Origin: Propionibacteriaceae bacterium
Lineage (GTDB): Bacteria > Actinomycetota > Actinomycetes > Propionibacteriales > Propionibacteriaceae
Assembly: GCA_030450535.1 (NCBI GenBank)
Contig: JAKDIK010000020.1
Span: 1 to 16,994 of the forward strand
Direction: 5' to 3'
DNA: 16,994 nt
Shown: positions 12,964-16,994 of the stretch, piece after piece
Layout: each line of letters begins with the position of its first letter
Numbering within the stretch: the stretch's first letter is position 1
Notes under the pieces: generated by a model
The model's input: only the letters and a program-made list of their open reading frames with translations
Told to the model about the DNA's origin: nothing
Databases searched by the model: none
Program-made: the position numbers and the translations under genes

Positions 12964-14292
12964 TCAGGCCTCGCTGAGGGTGCGGCCGCGCTGCTCGGGG
13001 AGCCCCAGGGAGGCGACCGCGCCGATCGCGAAGGCGGCTCCGAAGACGCCGAAGAGGAGCCCCATGCCCCCGACCCCCATCAGCCAGGGCACGATGAGCG
13101 GGGCGATGATGGACGCGATGCGCCCGAACGCCGCCGCCGCACCGGTACCGGCGCCGCGGATCGTGGTCGGGTACAGCTCGGGGCCCACCGCGTAGAGCGC
13201 GCCCCACGCGCCGAGGTTGAAGAACGACAGCAGGCAGCCGCTGACGAGGATCATCGTCTCGGTCGCGGCGAAGCCGAACAGCGCGGCGGCCACCGCCGAC
13301 CCTGCCAGGAACACCGCCAGGGTGATGCGGCGTCCCCACACCTCGATCAGCCAGGCGGCCGCGCCGTAGCCGGGCAACTGCGCGAGCGTGATGATGAGCG
13401 TGAACTGGAAGCTCCGCACCAGGGTGAAGCCCTGGTCGTGCAGGAGGCTCGGGATCCAGATGAACGCCCCGTAGTAGGAGAGGTTGATGCAGAACCAGAC
13501 GGTCCACAGGGCGATGGTGCGGCCGCGCAGGTCGGGGCTCCAGATGGAGTCGGTGCCCGCGCGGCGGGCGGGCGCGACATCGGGGCTGGCCACGGGCTGG
13601 ACGCCGCCGGCGTCCTCGAAGACGCGGACGGACGCCTCCGCCTCGGCGAAGCGGCCGGTGCTCTCGAGGAACCGCACGGACTCGGGCAGTCCCCACCGCA
13701 CGACGAGGGCGTAGGCGGCCGGCACCAGGCCGATCGCGAGGGCCCAGCGCCAGCCGTCCGGGCTGGCGGGGATGAGGAGGTAGCCGACGAGGGCGGCGAG
13801 GATCCAGCCGACGGCCCAGAAGGCCTCGAGCGCGACGACCACCCGGCCGCGGATCGCCTTGGGTGCGTACTCACTGACGAGCGTGGACGCCACGGGCAGC
13901 TCGCCGCCGAGGCCCAGCCCGACGACGAAACGGAGCGCCATGAGCATCGCGACCGAGGTCGAGAGCGCGGCGGCGCCCGTGGCGAGGCCGTAGACGAGCA
14001 GGGTGAGCGCGAACACCTGGCGTCGGCCGATGCGGTCGGCGAGGAGTCCGCCGAGCGAGGCGCCCAGGGCCATGCCGACGAAACCGATGGAGCCGATCCA
14101 GCCCAGCGTGGTGGCGTCCAGCTGCCACTGGGCGGCCAGTGCGGCCATGACGAACGAGATCATGCCGACATCCATGGCATCGAGCGCCCAGCCGATGCCG
14201 GACCCGCCGAGCAGCTTGCCGTGGGCGCGGTTGAACGACAAACGGTCGAGGCGCTCCGAGCGCGTCAGGGTGGTGGTGGGCTCAGCGGCCAT
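12964..14292 (-). CDS. MFS transporter, metabolite:H+ symporter-like (NiaP/AAHS-like)
   Basis: 442 residues with about twelve predicted membrane spans in two halves. Markers are WALDAMDVGMISFVM in span 1 (D38 and D41 in a pattern typical of the aromatic acid and nicotinate group), motif A GGLLADRIGRR at 81-91 and its weaker second-half copy IEVWGRRITL, RFVVGLGLGGELPV at 121-134, and PESVRFLE at 204-211 before the central loop. NiaP-type nicotinate carriers share the DAMDVG start, but the substrate cannot be assigned from sequence. The ATG at 14290-14292 follows AGGAGGCCCGAC, a strong ribosome site. The gene stands 144 bases from pulA upstream and 137 bases from tkt downstream, so it is probably its own transcript. 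Confidence 0.88.
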   Translation of the reverse strand: MAAEPTTTLTRSERLDRLSFNRAHGKLLGGSGIGWALDAMDVGMISFVMAALAAQWQLDATTLGWIGSIGFVGMALGASLGGLLADRIGRRQVFALTLLVYGLATGAAALSTSVAMLMALRFVVGLGLGGELPVASTLVSEYAPKAIRGRVVVALEAFWAVGWILAALVGYLLIPASPDGWRWALAIGLVPAAYALVVRWGLPESVRFLESTGRFAEAEASVRVFEDAGGVQPVASPDVAPARRAGTDSIWSPDLRGRTIALWTVWFCINLSYYGAFIWIPSLLHDQGFTLVRSFQFTLIITLAQLPGYGAAAWLIEVWGRRITLAVFLAGSAVAAALFGFAATETMILVSGCLLSFFNLGAWGALYAVGPELYPTTIRGAGTGAAAAFGRIASIIAPLIVPWLMGVGGMGLLFGVFGAAFAIGAVASLGLPEQRGRTLSEA

Positions 14293-14340
14293 GTCGGGCC
14301 TCCTGGTGTGCGGACCCCGTCGTCGGGATCGGTCGGCGCC

Positions 14341-14346
14341 ACATTA
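14341..14346 (-). promoter_or_regulatory. Possible -10 box of the MFS gene
   Basis: TAATGT on the minus strand lies in the only AT-rich patch of the 144-base gap and gives a leader of about 40 bases with the AGGAGG site. It overlaps the eight-base palindrome CATTAATG (14342-14349). No good -35 is found. Confidence 0.3.
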
Positions 14347-14436
14347 ATGGTCAAGTGGGCAAGAAATCCAGACCTCGGCGCCCTGACCCGCCCCTGAGGG
14401 CTGCGGGGTGCTCGCTGGCGGTCCCGGCTCCTCAGC

Positions 14437-16994
14437 TCACCGGTCACGCGGATCGACGAACACCGCGCACGTCCACGCCGGCAGGAACAGCACGCCATCG
14501 TCGCAGCGCGCGCGCTGCACAACCGGATCCGCCCCCGAGGCCTGCACGGGGTGCAGCCGCCAACCGCCCGAGCGCAGACGGGGCACCTCCTGGCGCACCG
14601 GCCACGCGTTCGCGTTGACGGCGACGGCCACCGCGCCCCACTGCGCGTCCACCGGATCGCCGGCCCGGTCGTTGAGCAGCATGACGATCACCCCGGACGC
14701 CTGCGCCCACGTCCCCGACACCGGGAACGACACCTTCGCGGCGATCTGTGCCGCCGTCCGCAGCCGGAACAGCCGCGACGATGCCCGCAGGCGCAGCAGG
14801 TCGCACGCCGCCTCGTGCGCCGCCCGCATGTCGGCGGGCGACGGTTTCAGGGCCGGGTCGGCCAGCAGCGGACGCATGAACCGCCAGTGCGACGCATTGT
14901 CGGACGCCGGCGGCAGACCCGCCCCGAACCCGTTGTCGGTGAGCGTGAAGTCGAGGTAGTTGAACCAGTCACCGGAGTCGAAGCTGTTGCGGTCCAGCGA
15001 CTTGCTGCGCAGGAAGTCCGAGCCCGCGTGCCACATCACCGGGCTCTGTCCGAGTGTGGCCATCGCGAGGCAAACGGTGTTGATCCGGACGCGCTGCGCC
15101 ATGGGCACGTCGGCGGGCACCTTCATCGTGATGGCGTCGAACAGCGTCTCGTTGTCGTGGGCGTCCACGTAGCTGATGACCTCGTCGGGCTCCTGGGCGT
15201 ACCCGGCCACCGACGTGCCATAGGGCAGGTCGTCCCCGGCGAGCACGTCGCCATAGAGCTGCGATCGGAACCGGAACGCGCGCAGGTTTCCGGCGAGTCC
15301 CAGCTGGATGAGGTCCGCGTCCCGGAGCAGTTGGCGTCCGCGGGCGGCCTCGTCCCCGTTGATCCGCGCCCCGTTCGGCACGCTCACCACCCCGGTGCCG
15401 AAGCCCTGGGCCCGCGGGTCGGCGTCGAAGGGGGCGCCCCCGCGCACGGCGTCGCGGAGCCGATCCGAGAACGTGCCGATTCCCGTACCCCCGAGCTGGC
15501 CCTGCGTCGCCTGGACGAACCGGGCGTTGTCGGCGACCTCGCCGAAGTTCCAGCCCTCGCCGTACAGGGTGACCGCCGAGCCGTCCACGCCGTCCGCGGC
15601 GAGCGTCAGTTCGTCCAGCGCGGCGCGCACCTTCAGCATGGTCGCGCGGCTGTGGTGGCCCATGAGGTCGAACCGGAAGCCGTCCACCCGGTAGGCCCGC
15701 ACCCAGTGGACCACCGACTCCACCATGAGCTTCTCGGCCATCGCGTGCTCGGTGGCGACACCGGGACAGCACGTCGAGTGCGACACCTCGCCCGAGCGGT
15801 CGTGCCGGTGGTAGTAGACCGGCACGATGCGCCCGAGCACGGACGTCGTTCCCTGCCCCGAGCCATTCGTGTGGTTGTAGACCTGATCGAGCACGACGCG
15901 CAGCCCCATCGCGTGCAGTGCGCCGATCATCGCCCGCACCTCGGTCGTCCGGCCCGCCCCGTTGACGGCGTCGTCGGTTGCGAACGAACCCTCGGGCACC
16001 TGATAGTGCCACGGGTCGTAGCCCCAGTTGAATGACGGACGCGGCGTCCGCACCGCCTCCTGCTGGTCGTCGGAGTCGGGTCGGGCGGCCCTGAGCGCCG
16101 CCTTGTCGGGGTGGTCCTGACGGCCGGCGTCCTCCTCCACCGAGGCGTAGTCGAAGATCGGCAGGAGCTGGACGGTGTTGAGGCCGGCGGACGCGAGCCG
16201 GGCCAGGTGGCGCCGTCCGTGCCCGTCGGCGGTGAATGCCAGGTAGCGGCCGCGCAGCTCGGGTGCCACCGCGTCGTCGCTGCGGCTGAAGTCGCGCACG
16301 TGCAGCTCGTAGATCACCTGGTCGACGGCGTGCCCGAGCGGCGGGGAGGGCGTCCGCTCCCACTCCTTCGGACGCAGGGCCTGGTCGTCCAGATCGGCGA
16401 TGACCGAGCGCGTTGAATTCACCGTGAGCGCCACCGAATAGGGATCGGTGACCCGGTTCTCGACGACGCGGCCGAAGCTGGGCGCGAACACCGTGACCGC
16501 GTACTGGTAGCGGGCGTCACGCCAGTTGGGCTCGCCGGTGATGCTCCAGGTGCCGTCGGACGCCAGCGCCATGGGCAGGCGTGCGGGCGCGTCCGTGGGG
16601 GCCGCTGCGGCGGTCCAGAGCAGCAGATCGACGCGGCGCGCCGTGGGCGCCCACACCCGCAGGGTGGGTGCGGACGCGGCGGGTGTCGGTGTCTTACCGT
16701 CCCGCCACGACGTGCCGCCGTCGGAGCCTCCGGTCGCGTCCGGCCGCGACCAGGTGATGCCGAGCCGGGCCTTCACCGCGTCGGGGTACAGCCGATCGAG
16801 CACTCCGCCGATCTGGACGCCGCTGGCGTCCCCGAGGCTGCCGGAGTGCCGATACGCGGCGACGACAACCTGTCCCCGGAGCAGTTCGCGGGCGTCCAGG
16901 CCGGCCGGCAGCCGCAGCGCGACCGCCCGGGACAGATGCGGAAATTCAGCGATCACCTCGGGCGGCAGCCCCGGTTCCCTCGTGAGCGGAATCG
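14437..16994 (-). CDS. pulA: Pullulanase-type alpha-1,6-glucosidase (GH13 debranching enzyme), 5' end beyond the window
   Basis: The frame is open to the right edge, so the N-terminus is missing; at least 852 residues are present. The reading continues past the first in-frame GTG (16956) into IPLTREPGLPPEV, which fits the N-terminal region of this family. Next come a carbohydrate-binding, CBM48-like domain (TLRVWAPTARRVDLLLW) and then the GH13 barrel. Markers are FNWGYDPWHYQVPEGSFA (the pullulanase YNWGYDP motif with Phe first), VLDQVYNHT, DGFRFDLMGHH with nucleophile Asp at 15667-15669, LYGEGWNFGEV with acid Glu at 15556-15558, and VDAHDNETLFD with Asp at 15154-15156. All catalytic residues are present. 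It hydrolyses alpha-1,6 branches of glycogen, pullulan or limit dextrins. Whether a signal peptide exists lies outside the window; the visible N-terminus cannot tell cytoplasmic from secreted. Confidence 0.93.
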   Translation of the reverse strand, partial: IPLTREPGLPPEVIAEFPHLSRAVALRLPAGLDARELLRGQVVVAAYRHSGSLGDASGVQIGGVLDRLYPDAVKARLGITWSRPDATGGSDGGTSWRDGKTPTPAASAPTLRVWAPTARRVDLLLWTAAAAPTDAPARLPMALASDGTWSITGEPNWRDARYQYAVTVFAPSFGRVVENRVTDPYSVALTVNSTRSVIADLDDQALRPKEWERTPSPPLGHAVDQVIYELHVRDFSRSDDAVAPELRGRYLAFTADGHGRRHLARLASAGLNTVQLLPIFDYASVEEDAGRQDHPDKAALRAARPDSDDQQEAVRTPRPSFNWGYDPWHYQVPEGSFATDDAVNGAGRTTEVRAMIGALHAMGLRVVLDQVYNHTNGSGQGTTSVLGRIVPVYYHRHDRSGEVSHSTCCPGVATEHAMAEKLMVESVVHWVRAYRVDGFRFDLMGHHSRATMLKVRAALDELTLAADGVDGSAVTLYGEGWNFGEVADNARFVQATQGQLGGTGIGTFSDRLRDAVRGGAPFDADPRAQGFGTGVVSVPNGARINGDEAARGRQLLRDADLIQLGLAGNLRAFRFRSQLYGDVLAGDDLPYGTSVAGYAQEPDEVISYVDAHDNETLFDAITMKVPADVPMAQRVRINTVCLAMATLGQSPVMWHAGSDFLRSKSLDRNSFDSGDWFNYLDFTLTDNGFGAGLPPASDNASHWRFMRPLLADPALKPSPADMRAAHEAACDLLRLRASSRLFRLRTAAQIAAKVSFPVSGTWAQASGVIVMLLNDRAGDPVDAQWGAVAVAVNANAWPVRQEVPRLRSGGWRLHPVQASGADPVVQRARCDDGVLFLPAWTCAVFVDPRDR

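Noticed and set aside
11342..13195. Plus-strand open frame of about 617 codons opposite tkt
   Set aside because: It is a shadow of the transketolase frame, crosses into the MFS gene, and has no ribosome site or recognisable domain.
14334..14384. Two GGCGCC palindromes flanking the AT-rich patch upstream of the MFS gene
   Set aside because: GGCGCC is very frequent by chance in such GC-rich DNA, and the pair has no further symmetry.
12961..14397. Long plus-strand open frame (about 478 codons) opposite the MFS gene
   Set aside because: Its translation is a low-complexity Arg/Gly/Glu/Asp mixture with no motifs, while the minus strand encodes a clear twelve-span transporter. Long antisense frames are expected in DNA with very GC-rich third positions.
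14551..16035. Plus-strand open frame of about 494 codons opposite pulA
   Set aside because: It mirrors the debranching enzyme, whose catalytic motifs are all intact on the minus strand.
1..16994. tRNA or rRNA genes, insertion sequences, prophage parts, attachment sites, CRISPR arrays, toxin-antitoxin or defence genes
   Set aside because: Looked for and not seen: no spaced repeats, no transposase or integrase motifs, no clover-leaf candidates in the short gaps, and base composition looks even across the window.

Overview
This is an ordinary, gene-dense stretch of chromosome from a high-GC Gram-positive bacterium (Actinomycetota). The evidence is very high G+C with strong third-position bias, several GTG starts, AGGAGG-type ribosome sites, TANNNT -10 elements, and actinobacterial protein types: a DUF3117 protein, a mycobacterial-type DapD, a 7Fe ferredoxin paired with DapC, and a single-span VanW-domain protein. 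The family cannot be fixed from sequence alone; my impression, weakly held, is a propionibacterial or related lineage. From memory, the left part matches a conserved actinobacterial neighbourhood (in Mycobacterium tuberculosis dapD, dapE, a LOG-family gene, a small DivIVA-domain gene and a DUF3117 gene lie close together around Rv1201c-Rv1211).

Layout. Positions 1-2441 (minus strand) hold a compact set read as dapE, LOG-family Rossmann protein, membrane-anchored DivIVA-domain protein, DUF3117 protein, with gaps of 20 bases or overlaps. Divergent from dapE are an unrecognised single-pass membrane protein (2522-3763), then dapD and a membrane-anchored lysozyme-like protein (3825-5645). Positions 5678-7122 (minus) hold fdxA and dapC, coupled by a 4-base overlap. 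Positions 7186-7743 (plus) hold a short protein that looks like the front half of an acetyltransferase family. Positions 7827-9614 (minus) encode a VanW-domain wall protein, divergent from an extended SDR (9764-10735, plus). Transketolase (10757-12826), an MFS transporter (12964-14292) and a pullulanase-type debranching enzyme cut by the right edge (14437-16994) are all on the minus strand.

How the genes fit together. DapD, DapC and DapE are the three succinylase-branch steps from tetrahydrodipicolinate to LL-diaminopimelate, which feeds lysine and the peptidoglycan cross-link. A lysozyme-like protein sits directly behind dapD, and a DivIVA-domain protein and a VanW-domain protein lie nearby, so the left 10 kb has a cell-envelope flavour. 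The right 6 kb concerns central sugar metabolism (transketolase, glycogen or alpha-glucan debranching) and transport.

No tRNA, rRNA, insertion sequence, prophage or CRISPR array was seen, and no gene-free stretch exceeds 150 bases. I did not find a new multi-gene system. The best leads are regulatory: identical TAGGCT -10 boxes at leaderless distance before dapE and dapD, and a 21-base near-palindrome in the dapE divergent region. Protein-level leads are a truncated acetyltransferase-like protein and an SDR whose catalytic lysine appears replaced by arginine.
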